Source: Perilla frutescens (taxonomy: Eukaryota > Streptophyta > Magnoliopsida > Lamiales > Lamiaceae). From it: 64,000 nucleotides of DNA. The position numbers and the translations under genes are program-made. The DNA is taken from assembly GCA_026008535.1 (NCBI GenBank), contig BRKX01000004.1:33112501-33176500 (forward strand). Reading direction: 5' to 3'. A model generated the notes under the pieces. The model saw only the letters and a program-made list of their open reading frames with translations. It was not told the DNA's origin and did no database searches. Positions 34,608 to 46,440 of this stretch are shown here, piece by piece; position 1 is the first letter of the stretch, and each line of letters begins with the position of its first letter.

Positions 34608-35273
34608 TCTCCCCCTTAAGCTTATCCTTTCTGCACAAAACATAAAGCTCAAAATATACATGATTAGAGCCGCAGCGGAATACGATCAAAATTTTTTTGG
34701 AGTTTGAAAACTCCCCCTTAAGGTCTGCTCCCCCTTAAGTTATTATCTAAAAAATAATATACAAGGTTAGTGGGTATAATCCCCTTTACAATAGTGTACA
34801 ACATGTTGGGTATTTACCCCTGTACAGAAAATACAGAATATACAATGTTGAGAACATTCTCAACATATCAATCATCACATATTAAAAACATGCGAAAACA
34901 ATCACGATGTTGAAATCATTTTCAACACAAAACATCACATACTACACATTATGTGAGAAACAGACTATCAATGTTGAAATCATTCCCAACATAAAACATC
35001 ACATATTCAAATATGCGAGAAATAAAATATCAATGCTGAGAGCATCCTCAACAAAAACATCACACATATGAAATATGTAACATAACATATATATATCAAA
35101 ATCATCAGATCAACACTGATGATTAATACCAAAATATCCAAGGATATTCAACACTTGAATACCTAAAACATCATAAAACAAAAATATGTGTCCAGCACAT
35201 AAAAACATATAAAATAAATTGTGTCCAGCACAAACCATAACAGAATTAAAATTGTTTTTGATAAAGGAAATTT
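34608..35273 (-). other. 3' untranslated region of B with repeated purine tracts
   Basis: CTTAAGGGGGAG (minus strand) occurs three times: next to the LTR (34610-34621) and at 34711-34722 and 34728-34739. 34850-35060 carries an imperfect repeat of about 60 bp (TGTTGAAATCATT..CAACA..AACATCACATA) in at least three copies. No gene. Confidence 0.6.
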
Positions 35274-37237
35274 TTAAATTTTCTTTTTGCCCTTCCCCTT
35301 GGCGACGGACTTCACAGCCTTCTCAGCTTCAACCACCCCAACATCTTCACCAACACCAGCAGCAGCTACATCTACTCCCCCTTTTTGTGTAGAAAGAGTT
35401 CCTCGAAGTGCTTGACGAAGCTCAACCATTGCATTGGTGAGCACTGTGCTTTGTTAAATCATTGAATCCATCAGTGATATATAGGAGTTTAAAACCTGCA
35501 CAGAAATTGTCATCAAGTGCGAGGAAGCACTTGCTATATCACTTCCTGAAAGAGAAGGAGAGAGTGCACAATCTGCAGTAACATCCTGCCCAATATCCCT
35601 TGATGCAACAGTTGAACTTTGACCAAAGATTTAAGGAAGATCGATCACACGATCATCATTCCCTTTAGGCTTGATGATAGAGATAGTTGAGGTTTCAGTA
35701 ACTATCTTTTTCTTATTCGGCTCCACACCTTGGTCAACCAGGATGGCATAAATGAGGCAGGGAAAAGGTAAGATGCTGGTGGTGTTCGATTTTGCAGCAG
35801 CCTTCAGCATATAATCAAAAATATAGTCTCCGAGGTTGAAGGGGATTTTTGTTCCAAGCTCGAAGAGCAAGAATGCTTGATCTACAGTGAGGACTGAAGA
35901 GTTGGTAGTAGGTAACCAATTACACACAGTTATTTTGTGTAAAACAGAATAGAAGAAAGTAAGCTTAGAAGTGGAGAGCTTGTTAGTCCATTTTGTTACC
36001 AAACCACTAGTGATAGTCGACACCACATCATCAATTAAGTCAAGGCTAACAACATCAGAATCATCGCCCAGACCTAAAAACTTGTTAATGATCAAGGGGT
36101 TAAGCGAATAGATCTTATCTCTCATATAAACCTCCCCATACTTACTCTTAGTTTTATCACCCATCTCAGGAGACATGTTTGCATAAAATTCAGCTACAAC
36201 ATCAGGCTCAAAAGAAGACAATGTAGTGACTGATTTCCAGAGACCCCTCTCTTTCAAGAAAATATCCATCCCATAGTTCTTAAAATTAAGCACATCTATT
36301 TGTTTTTCGACACGTGTGGGACGAAGAACAATAGTTTTATGGATTGATTTAGCATGTTGAGAATAGAATATCTTACTGAATACGTAGGAAACATCATTAG
36401 GGGAACCTGGAGGATAAATGGGTTCAAAGTCAGCAGAATCAACATCATCTTTGACATCGGCTGAATGAGTGGGGGATGGAGAGACTATCTCTTTGGCTGT
36501 GCTGGAGGAGTTCATTTCTTGTGAAGAGGTGGGGGAGATATCCTTCTTCTTGGGGCCAGATATAGCGCCCTTTTTCCCTATCCCTTTCAACGTTTGTCCT
36601 GAAGTCGCAGGCTTGGCAGGAACATCGTCCTCTGGTATTGCAGAAATAGGCTCCTCTTGTTGTTCAACATCAACTTCCACATCCTCAACAGCTTTGTCTG
36701 GAGAGTTTTTAGGGGTATTTTCTTCATCTTCGGACTCATCTTTCAATGACCTTGCTGGTTTCTCTTCCATTTTTAGCATTCTCCTTGCCTTTTTGCTCGA
36801 ACCCTCACCAGCCTTTTCCTTGACAGACCCTTGTTGGCCATGAAGTCGCTTCGACTTGCGAGTAGGGCCGCTCTTCTTCTTCTCGGCAAGAGCTTGAGTG
36901 TAAAGCTCTAGATCTGGGTGATAGGGTTTTTCTCTGCACCAGGACTTATGTGCTGAAGAGGAGTGGTGTTTAGCACTAAAATGGAGTCAGGAGCGTCTGT
37001 TTCTTCCATAATAGCATCTGCATGCTCAGTCGGAGGAGATGAGGGTTTTTCAGACTCCGATTTGGGTCCTTCTGGAGTGAGTTCGGCTGTTGCAGTTACT
37101 TCAGGAGTGGATTTGGTAGAAGGAGTGACAGCTGATGTTCCAGCAGAACCAGATGTAGAGGATAGTGTGCCCATGGTTTTCTCGAACAATTGCTCCATTA
37201 TCTCATACATTACGGATAACTCTTTGGGATCCGCCAT
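35274..37237 (-). pseudogene. ORF3 of element B (env-position ORF, putative plant transposon protein-like)
   Basis: Starts MADPKELSVMYEIMEQLFEK, then a Ser/Thr/Pro-rich stretch. One indel near 36920 shifts the frame. The new frame passes basic clusters (EKKKSGPTRKSKR, SSKKARR), an acidic stretch and a central globular domain (about 36330-35690) with VAEFYANM, IYSLNPLIINKFLGLGD, WLPTTNSSVLTVDQAFLLFE and IPFNLGDYIFDYM. In my memory this matches proteins annotated as putative plant transposon protein. After TAA at 35631 the frame continues to a coiled stretch, STQKGGVD and a basic tail (KGKGKKKI) ending at 35274, with a second TAA near 35450. It is the best preserved ORF3 in the window. Nuclear localisation is likely from the basic clusters; biochemical role unknown. 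No membrane segment. Confidence 0.7.
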
Positions 37238-37896
37238 TGATGAGCTAAAAAAAGTTTTGAGAAGAGAAAAGTAGAAGTGGGAGACGAAATGGCTTTCAAA
37301 AAGAAATAGTGAGAGAAAGAAAAATAAAAGATCTCAAATTGAGTTGATATACACCGTCACCCTCAAAAATCGGAACAGCCAAATGTCACATCACCCACTT
37401 TTTGATTAAAAAAAAATTAAATATTTGGAAACAAGTAGATAGGGATACACCTTATCAATTCGAGTACTTATCACAAAAATTCAAAAAGTGTATCTTTATG
37501 GGCCCCAAAATAATTTTTTTTAATTAATGAAAAAAAATGAAACCACACACAAAAATAATATAATTCTAGGCATATATTTTCTGAAGAATATGGTTTCTCT
37601 ACAATCTTACCCACAACATCAGGTACAACATTGACAAACAATGAATGAAATAAATCCAAAATTTTTATAGTTTACCTTTTTAAGGTCAAGGGCATTTCAT
37701 TCACAAACACAGATACATAATTTTAAGTAGCTGATTTTGTTAAATTATGAGCAGATAAACCATAATTTCATTAAGTAAACCTTGAATTATACTTAAGAAA
37801 AAAAATAAAGAAGAAACAAACATAAAAGGAAACAACTGATGTTGATAGAAAAACAAACATACACCGAGTTCAACATTAGTAAACAACAAGAACTAT
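37238..37896 (-). other. Spacer between RNase H and ORF3 of B
   Basis: No gene. Near ORF3 it has a pyrimidine-rich leader (TTTCTTTCTCTCAC) and a weak TATA-like GTATATC about 110 bp before the ATG (near 37346), a spacing similar to ORF3a of D. Confidence 0.35.
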
Positions 37897-38566
37897 TTAA
37901 ACATAGAACATTCCAAGAGACTTTCTCGAGGCAGAAAATCTCTCGAAATCAAGAGGCTTGGTAAAAATATCCGTTGTTTGATTCTCAGCGGATATATACT
38001 TGATGTTTATGATCTCTTTTTCCACCAAGTCTTTGATGAAATGATGTCGAATGTCAATATGCTTAGTGCGTGAATGTTGAACAGGGTTCTTGGGAATTTC
38101 AATAGCACTTGCATCATCACATAGCAAAGTAAGTGATGATCTTATCATGCCATAGTCATTCATCATTTGGTTCAACCACACCAACTGAGCACAACAACTA
38201 GCAGCTGCAACATATTCAGATTCAGCTGTTGACAAGGAGATGCAATTTTGTTTCTTGCTTGACCAAGAAACCATATTGCTCCCCAAAAAGAAGCAACCAC
38301 CACTTGTGCTATTTCTCTCATCAACATCGCTTGCCCAGTCTGAATCACTGTATCCAATAAGGCTGGTGTTTGTATCTTTACAATACCTGATCCCAAAGTC
38401 GACTGTACCAGCAACATATCGAATTATTCTTTTGACAGCTTTCAAGTGAGACTCCTTAGGTTGAGCTTGGTATCTAGCACATACTCCAACACTGAACATG
38501 ATATCAGGTCTGCTGGTAGTTAAGTAAAGCAAGCTTCCCATCATTCCTCTATACATTGTTGGGTCA
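37897..38566 (-). pseudogene. RNase H domain of B pol
   Basis: Open for about 220 codons: YRGMMGSLLYLTTSRPDI, SDSDWASDVDERNSTSGG, STAESEYVAAASCC, TKHIDIRHHFIKDLVEKE and the tail TDIFTKPLDFERFSASRK. The acidic active-site pattern of copia RNase H (DSDWA, AESEY) is intact. It is one frame away from the RT upstream, with several stops between (38570-38700), so the polyprotein is broken. It removes RNA from the RNA-DNA hybrid during reverse transcription. Confidence 0.82.
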
Positions 38567-38699
38567 ACATTGACTCCAATATCGTCTTTGCTCAGTTTTT
38601 TCAGAGGATCGATACCATTGGCGTCTTCATAGGCTTTGCAGCTTCAAGACCAAAGCGCTTGATCAGATTTTTGGCATACTTGCTTTGGGATATAAAAAT

Positions 38700-39855
38700 C
38701 CTATCTTTATCTTACTTGATTTGGAGACCAAGAAAGTAGGCCAATTCACCGACCATGCTCATCTCAAATGTGATGCACATTGCATCAATAAACTCACTGA
38801 GGAGGTTAGAACAAGTGGATCCAAACACAATAACATCAACAAAGATTTGTGCAACAGTAATGTATTTGTGAATCCTTTTGATAAACAATGTTTTATCAAC
38901 CACGCCTCTTGAAAAACCAAAGTTAATCAAAAACTCTGTAAGTCGAGCATACCAAACTCTAGGAGCTTGTTTAAGCCCATATAAAGCCTTGTGTAGTTTC
39001 AGCACATGGTTTGATTTTTCATGACATTCAAAGCCTTTTGGTTGTTCAACATAGGCTTCTTCATTCAAAATGCCATTCAGAAAGGCGCTTTTGACATCCA
39101 TTTGATGCAATGTGAACCCAATGTGGCAAGCAATGGCAAGTAGGAGATGGATAGACTCTATTCTAGCAACAGGAGCGAATGTTTCATCATAGTCTATTCC
39201 TTCTACTTGTGTATAACCTTGAGCCACTAGCCTGGCTTTGTTTCTAACCACATTCCCAGACTCGTTAGTCTTGTTCTTAAAAATCCATTTCGTTCCAATT
39301 ACATTTTTATTTTCAGGCCTTGGAACCAATTCCTACACATTATTTCGAACAAACTAAATCAGCTCATCATGCATTGCTTCTACCCAGAATTCATCTTTTA
39401 ATGCTTCTTTGACATTTTTAGGTTCAACACTGGAAAGAAAGCATGAAATGGATACAAGGTTAATAACTGATGACATGCAAACCTGTTTGACCAATTCAGC
39501 AACATCGGCCGAGCTCTTTGTTATGGTTTTGTCTCCTTGAGATCCATCACCGATGATTTGGGAATTTAGGTGATCTCTTTTGATTCTCCTTGGAGAATCA
39601 CATCTTGGTTCATACTGAGCCAGTGGAAGTTGGTCATCATCGCTTTCAGAGGAGGAGTCTAAGTCTGGTGTTCGAGGTGATGTTGATCCTTTTGTTGAGG
39701 GAAGGGAAGCATTGGATTTGACATCAGGACTTCCCGTAGGACTTTTGTCAGTTCCACTAGACTCCTTATCAGCAACATCTGGCTCATGGAGAAGAAATGA
39801 CACATCATCTTCCTTAGATCTAGTTGCTAGGCCTGCAAGATCATCAAATACAACT
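38700..39855 (-). pseudogene. Integrase-RT linker and reverse transcriptase of B
   Basis: A Ser/Asp-rich linker (39855-39400) leads to VEPKNVKEALKDEFWVEAM, two stops, then NVIGTKWIFKNKTNESG, DETFAPVARIESI, QMDVKSAFLNG and ALYGLKQAPRVWYARL. The YVDD active site has become FVDV (IFVDVIVFGST), so the second catalytic Asp is lost. The frame ends at a TAG at 38712 just after YFLGLQIK. Integrase should be to the right but the element is interrupted by F. Confidence 0.78.
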
Positions 39856-42834
39856 GTAACCGCTCGGTCCCGAGGATGGGGACGGGGTTGTTGTGCGTAA
39901 AAATAGCACGAAAATTTGAAATCCAGGGGGGGTATTTTTAGAATTAAACTAAGTTAGCGCCTCAAGAACTTAGACAACTTAACTTTCTGACTCAGAAGAA
40001 TTATCGTTTTCAACGAATTAAGGAGTCAATGGATTCAATCGAGTCAAATGAACGCCATATCATAGGCCAATCGAAAAATTTAAACAAAATCTAATGACTA
40101 GCAGATAGGAATTCACCATTTAAGATAAACAAGACCTCTTCATAGGTCACAACAGCTAAGACCCATCAATAGGACGGAGTCAAATAAGTCATATTGTCCC
40201 ATTCATAGGACGAAACAGGAAATAAACTTAAGACTAACTGCAAACGAGTAGAATCATGCTTGGAAAGAAAAGCCTCTTCATAGGCGAACAACAACAACAA
40301 GCATGCAAAACCTATTTATAGGTCGACTGAAACTGAATAGATACTAATATGCTCAGAATCAATAAGGAATAATTGGTATGTCGAAAGAACATACTTCAAA
40401 GACTTTATTGATATGTAGGAATCATAGCATTTAAAACATGTTATTATCAAGAATCAAGTTACATATATCAAGACTAAAAACTAACATCAGAGTACTTAGC
40501 AGAAACATAGCGGAAGAAAATTATGTAACTATATAGAGCAACAAACTTGGAAACTCAACAACTCAGACAACCCCACCAGCAGCACATCATCGGCCTCAGC
40601 ATCTCAACCTGAAAACATTTGAAAAAGAAGGTGTGAGCACTAATGTACTCAGTGAGGTTTTATGAGAAAACTCTTGATAAACTTTAGAAATATCCAATTA
40701 ATAACTGGCGGTATATGAAGAGAAAAACGCGAAAGCTCTCTCCATATCCGTAAAACATTTTTCTTTCTTTTTCGGCGCCTTCCTTAGCTCAAACCTGTTG
40801 TCTACTGCACCTTGAGGCATGCCTTGGGATAAGAGAGGGGTTACCTCAAGTATCCTTCTGAGTATGCGAGGGGATTAACCAGCAGTGACTCGCTTTACTT
40901 TCCAATGTTCAACTCGGTGACTCGAAGGTCACGGCATGATAATGTAAATAAACTGTTCTTTAAGCTCGATAACCTGCTTACAACAGAAGCTATATCCTTC
41001 CTTAACTTCCTTCCTTACTTAACCTTAACCTTCTTTACTTACTTGACTTAGCTAGCAATACCAAGCCTAGAGTAATCGTCTAAGGCTAATTTTTTAATTG
41101 AGCATGATCTCAGCCTATAAGGGATTTATAACTTACCCTAAAAGGTAATACTTAGCTAAATAATCTTTAGCAAGATCCAACATTCAAATTCGAAGAAGTG
41201 AACGTGCATAAACATAGATTGCAACTAAAAGCAATTCTAAGATCTCATGCTAGCATAAATTGTATTTAAACAATTCTAGCATATCTAAACATGCTTGAGA
41301 GCTCACTTAACTTATAATAACTTCCTTTACTTTATCAAACTCAAATAACAATTTAACAATATCATGCATATAACTTCCTTTACTTTCTTTTCTTAACTTT
41401 GTACAGAGACGAACCAGGCAGAGCATAAAATACTTTTATTGGATATTTCCCTTGCCTTAACATGCTTCTAGAGCTTACTAGCTCAAACCGTATATTTTCT
41501 TTAGAATTACTCACCTCGATGAAATGCACCTCGATAACGAGCACGTAGACGAAACTACGAGCCGAAAATCCTTTCTCAGGCCTCCTCGGGGTTCATCTCC
41601 ACTTAGGAAAGTCGATCAATGACTTGAAACCTTATTCGAGATTCTAATAAGATATTAAAATGATATCTAAACCCTTGACCCTTAACTACGACTTAAAAAT
41701 ACGAGAATTAAAAAGATTTAGACATCCAAAATTACTGAAAAAAGGGATGGAAAATACGACAATAACGATCAAGATTCCGGATGATTGTCCACTACAAAGA
41801 CATATATCTTCAAAAGAGCTTCGATTTAAGTACTCATAGGCCTCGTGGTTCAAATCGAATTGAAAGTTATGGCCTCTGGACAAAAACGTGTCGAAACTGC
41901 CGCACCAGCCCCCCCGCGCGCCGGTGGCACAACCGCGCGCCCGCACCTTCCACCCCGCACCCGTGCACCTTCTTGGCCGATTGGGCACTCCCACGGCGTC
42001 GGCAGCCTCCTGCTACTTGGTGGCGGCTCCTCCTCCACTCATCTCTCCACTCTAGACTCTCGACTTTTACTCTACTCTCTCACTCTAAAAGAAGAAGAAT
42101 GAAAAAATAGGATGAAAATAACACTGGGGGCTCCTCTATTTATAGCCAAAAATTTGGCTTCCCCAAGAAGCTACTGCGGTGCAACAATACTGCTTTTAAA
42201 AAATATCAGGTTCGGTTAAAAGGCGCTTTATTCGATGTCAAGGTCCAAATGACCTCGTTTATGAAATCTGAAAATACCGGGAGGTTCGTTGGCTTGAATA
42301 CTATTAAATCAACTTGACTCGGGATAAAGAACGAGTCATCTTGAAGGAGAATGAGAAAAAATTCTCTTTTGAAAAATAAAGTTACTATTCCACACAAGGG
42401 ACAAATATAATTCCCGAGCGTTCAATTGACCTCAGAATGAAAATCCGAGAATGCCAACGGATTCCTTGAGAAATTTTCTATAGGATAGGCTTGAAAAAAT
42501 CAGGCTCGGGTCAACACATGAGATTTCGTGAATTTCTAATGATCGCGCTCCTATGAAAAAACACTATTCCCGCTCTTACTTAATACGATTTTCATCGCCG
42601 GGACCTCAAACGACCTCGGATTGAAAATCTGAAAGTACCGGCATGCTCCTTGTGTCAACACCTTCCAAATGTGACCAAAATCGTTCATGACTGAACTTGA
42701 ATCAAAATTCTCAAAAAGATGATTTCACGAAAAATAACTCCTAAAATCGCGGTTTAGAACTAAAACATCCTTATCTAGGCTGTAATTAATTTATTTAATT
42801 TTATAAATAAACTCTGAAAATCTGGGATGTTACA
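39856..42834 (-). repeat. 3' LTR of element F, about 3 kb
   Basis: Perfect terminal inverted hexamers TGTAAC...GTTACA bound 2979 bp. A GC-rich block lies at about 41890-42015. The motif TCATAGG and variants recur six times between 40060 and 40325. The 5 bases on the outer side are ACAAC (39851-39855); the other side is internal DNA, so no target duplication can be tested. Confidence 0.72.
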
Positions 42835-42853
42835 GACTACACCCCTTAAAAAA

Positions 42854-43583
42854 AAATTTGTCCCGAAATTTACTTCCCCTCAAACGGAGATCTGGATACC
42901 TTTTCAAGAATCTACAACCTTTCTGGAATGACGTAGGTTCGAAATCTTTACTATACGGCTAAGAATAGCCTGAGGCCATCCTTTATAAAATAGTCCTCAC
43001 GCAGGACTAGTAATTCTATAATCGTTCTTCTTTTCTTCCTCAAAGCTTGAGCATCTTTTATCTTTTCTTCCTTATGAAATCTCTCTCGAAACATTGCTTC
43101 ACACGAGCTTCCTTATGATCTTGGAACTTACTTGCCGACATTCCGAGGACTTTTATCTTTAACTGCACAGTCAGAACTTACTTGCCGACATTCCTTAGAT
43201 CACCTCCAAATGCAACGAGCTGAGAAATCTTCTTGGAAATACGCGTCCTAAACTTGGAGAATACTATATGGCACTTACTTGGATTCTACTTCCTACTAGG
43301 AAATACTATCTCTTATTCCTCCAACCCTGACTAAAAAGAATACTGCTATAGCTCTCTACTCTATTCCAAGATCCACACTCGAGTACTATGAGTGGGAGCA
43401 AAATAAATGAATGCCTCTAAGTGAGGGCTTTATCTTGATCAACAATTCTTTAACAAGCTTAAAAACTGGAAGAGATATAACACTAGGCTATATATGTCAA
43501 CAATATTACCTTTTCAGAGGCCTTTTGAACTTGAAAGATACTTGCATATCACAAAAATATAGAAGAAATCAATGGTTAGCAAC
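42854..43583 (-). other. Internal 3' region of element F
   Basis: No gene found. Contains a 21-bp direct repeat (GAACTTACTTGCCGACATTCC at about 43127 and 43166). It is probably the untranslated region between pol and the purine tract. The boundary with E is placed by E's TGAAAA end. Confidence 0.45.
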
Positions 43584-44572
43584 TGAAAACCGTGCTGAAA
43601 GATTTTAACAATGGCGTTAGTATAACCTAACAAGTGTTGTTAGCGCCACAGTTATGCACTAAGTGTTCGTGTTGTATTGGCGAGATATGTTTGACAATGT
43701 GTGCTTGGGTATGTCCCTAAAGCAATTCATTCAGCTGTGCGTGAGAAGAAGAACAATTGGCAAAATGTTCCTTCTGATGTCCCAGACAGAACCAGGGACA
43801 CTTTTATATGGCAGTTTCCATAAATAGAAGATCTTGCGCGATCCATTCATGGAAGGAAAGAGTTGTTCGATTGACAGCCTTGTGGAGTAGATACAGAGCA
43901 GTAAATAACCCTCCTATCCAAGAAAAGTATCTACACATGTTTAGGAACTTTACAAACCATCAATACATTTACCGTATTGGCGACGAAGAAGATCGGCGAC
44001 AATCTTGATGTGAAGTCTATATAAAGGCCGATTCTTCACAACAATCGGTGGACGACTTGTTAGATTCTCCCAGCATATTTTTGAGAGTCATTGTGGTTTG
44101 TGTCCCATGTATTTACTAGTAGTTGTTCCTTAAAACAGTTCAACGTGATAGACTAGTTTTGAGTGTTTTGAGTGAAACACGTGATGGGTTTTTAATACCT
44201 GTTTTGTACGCAATCTCGGGAGAGATTGTAAGTTGAAGTCGTGGGTAGCTAGAGGGATTCTAGTGTCACGACTGTAAGGGGATCTTACATCTTTCGGCTA
44301 GTGAAAGAGTTCGTGGAGAAGAACAGGTGACATAAGGAGGGAGTCCTGTATGTGTAAGAATCCTAATAGACTTCATGAAGGAGTAACAGTCGAATCTTCA
44401 AGTTTGGGCGAAGTCCCCCTAGAGTAGGTTGGTTAACCGAACTCGGTTATCAATCTCGTGCGTATTTTACTACTTTATTTTTTATGTTCCTACATCTGTC
44501 CCACACATATCGTAGAACAGTTTACAAGCAGTATTGATTTATCACTTAAAGAGCACGAATTATCATTTTTCA
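43584..44572 (+). repeat. 5' LTR of element E
   Basis: Start TGAAAA and end TTTTCA are inverted matches. The end is fixed well by the primer site two bases later; the start is less certain because no second LTR is in the window. Short frames within it are not genes. Confidence 0.55.
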
Positions 44573-44574
44573 AT

Positions 44575-44589
44575 TGGCACCAGAGTAGG
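44575..44589 (+). other. Primer binding site of element E
   Basis: TGGCACCAGAGTAGG follows the LTR after two bases, like TGGTATCAGAGC with two changes, so initiator tRNA-Met is the likely primer. Confidence 0.6.
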
Positions 44590-44652
44590 TCACCTTTCTT
44601 AAGGTGTGATCGTGGGTTTTTTAATCCGTGTATTTTGTGTTGTTTTGCCGAG

Positions 44653-46440
44653 ATGGACACAATGAAAGAAGGAGTCTCAATGGTGAGACCTCCGCTCCTG
44701 GATGGTACCAATTATGCCTACTGAAAAGCTAGAATGACAGCTTTCATTCATTCGATTGATGAACGGGCCTGGAAGATGGTGACTGAAGGCTGGAAGCCTC
44801 CCACTAAGAAGGATGATATAGGCAAAGTGGTGCTGAAGCCGGAAGATGAATGGGAGGATACCGACTACCATGTTATGAGGTTGAATGCTAAAGCCATGAA
44901 TGTTATCTTCTCTGTTGTTGACATGAATGTCTTCAAACTTATATCCACATGCGATAAAGCCAAGGATGCGTGGGATATCTTGCAGACCACGTTTGAAGGA
45001 ACAAGCAGTGTTCATGCCTCTTGAATGCAACTACTTACCACCAGATTTGAGAACCTTCGGATGGATGAAGGTGAAAAACTTACTGATTTCAACGCCAAGA
45101 TTTACGACATCGCTAATGAAAGCTTTACGCTCGGAGATGCGATCTCTGAAGAGAAACTTATGCAAAAGGTTTTGCGATCTCTGCCTAGAAGATTCACTTA
45201 TAAAGTCATGGCCATTGAAGAGGCCAAAGACGTGAGCAACATGAAGTTACAGGAGCTGATGGGGTCCTTGCAAACCTTTGAAATGGGGTTGGCAGATGAA
45301 GAAACAGTGCAGAAGAAAAGCCTAGCTTTTCAGGCAGGTTCCAGTACTAATGTGCTGAGTAATGTCCCTGATAGTACTGACCCTGCAGAATCAATTGCTT
45401 TGTTTTCAAAGAATTTTTCCAGGTTTACAAGACAATTTGAGAAACCATCTCACAATTATTCTGCCAAGAACAGGTTCTCTAAACCTCAAAAACTGAAGGA
45501 TGATGATTCCAATGAAGAGAAACTTAAAGAAGAAAAGTGTTGTGAATGTGGTGGTTATGGTCACTATCAAGTCGAGTGTGCTAACACTCTAAAAAAGAAG
45601 AACAAGTCATATGGTTCTACCTTCAGTGATGAGCCTGATGATAGTGGAAGTGATGAAGAATGTGTAAGAAATCATATTACTTTCATGACACACTCTGTGA
45701 AAGAGTCTGCGCCTGCATCTGTTCTTGACAGTGAGGTCGAGAAAATTTCAGAATGCAGTGATGATGAAGAATTTATTGAGAAATCTGTTATGGAGGAGTA
45801 TAAAAAGCTGTATTCCAGTTGGCTCATGGTGGTTAAAGTCAATGAAGACCTGCTGAAAGAGAATTCTTATCTCTTGAACGAAAGAGATAATCTCTCTTCT
45901 CGCCTTAATGAGTTGAAGAATGAATTATTGCAGTCCAGAAATTGTTCTCAAGCACAGAATGGTGAGCTTCAACATCTGAAGAAGCTTGTGAAGATGATGA
46001 ACTCTGGATCATCTCAGTTGGATGAGATTCTCTCCAAGGGAAAGAGCCCTCAGGATCATACTGGGCTCAGATACAATGGTGGTCAAACTTATGGCGGATT
46101 CTGTCAAGGACAGTCCTCTGGAACAAAAGATTCAATAGTTCCAGAACCGAGAGCTGAGCCAAAGAACAAGCAGTAGAGAAGGAAGTCTCCTCAAAAGACA
46201 CGTGTTGTGTGTCATTACTATGAGAAACCTGGTCACATTCGACCACATTGCAGAAACTTTATCAATGACCTCCGAAGGATGAAAAGAAGGAGTTTTGCAG
46301 AATCTGATCAGTTTCCCAAAAGAAATGTCTGGAACAGATCCAGGAACAACCATAGAAATTATGTGGTTCATACTGCCCTCAATATGCATGCAAAAAGTAG
46401 CTGGTACTTTGACAGCGGATGCTCACAACATATGACTGGA
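44653..46440 (+). pseudogene. gag and start of protease, element E
   Basis: The frame opens MDTMKEGVSMVRPPLLDGTNYAY and has a TGA at 44722 where the family has Trp. Gag blocks IHSIDERAWKMV, NAKAMNVIFSVVD, LQLLTTRFENLRM-like, EEKLMQKVLRSLP and QELMGSLQTFEMGL follow; a second TGA is at 45022. A first knuckle CCECGGYGHYQVEC is intact. A coiled coil (about 45830-46010) leads to LDEIL...GLRYNGGQ. After a TAG at 46174 a second knuckle reads CHYYEKPGHIRPHC, with its second Cys changed to Tyr. Then comes SSWYFDSGCSQHMTG, the aspartic protease active site (from about 46400). Gag would form the particle and the protease would cleave the polyprotein. Confidence 0.75.

Larger units (their letters stand above)
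33541..39855 (-). mobile_element. Element B: 3' half of a Ty1/copia element
   Basis: Right to left: the integrase-RT linker, RT, RNase H, spacer, ORF3, purine tracts and 3' LTR. It is cut at 39855 by the LTR of element F, so integrase, gag and the 5' LTR are missing and may lie beyond the right edge. LTR and ORF3 relate it to A and C. The flank beyond the LTR is GTATA (33536-33540). Confidence 0.82.
39856..43583 (-). mobile_element. Element F: Ty3/gypsy-like 3' LTR with adjoining internal DNA
   Basis: The minus strand shows internal sequence, a purine tract (TTTAAGGGGTGTAG, near 42840-42853) and then an LTR starting TGTAACATCCCAG. No coding domain is left in the 750 bp of interior, so the superfamily call rests on LTR size and style. 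It interrupts element B. Its own rest is cut off by element E. Confidence 0.6.

Noticed and set aside
39856..42834. Solo LTR of element F
   Set aside because: The right side continues with a purine tract and internal DNA, not with a target duplication, so this is a 3' LTR of a truncated or interrupted element.
43411..44008. Two frames of about 65 codons at the F/E boundary
   Set aside because: One lies in F's untranslated region and one in E's LTR. No homology seen.
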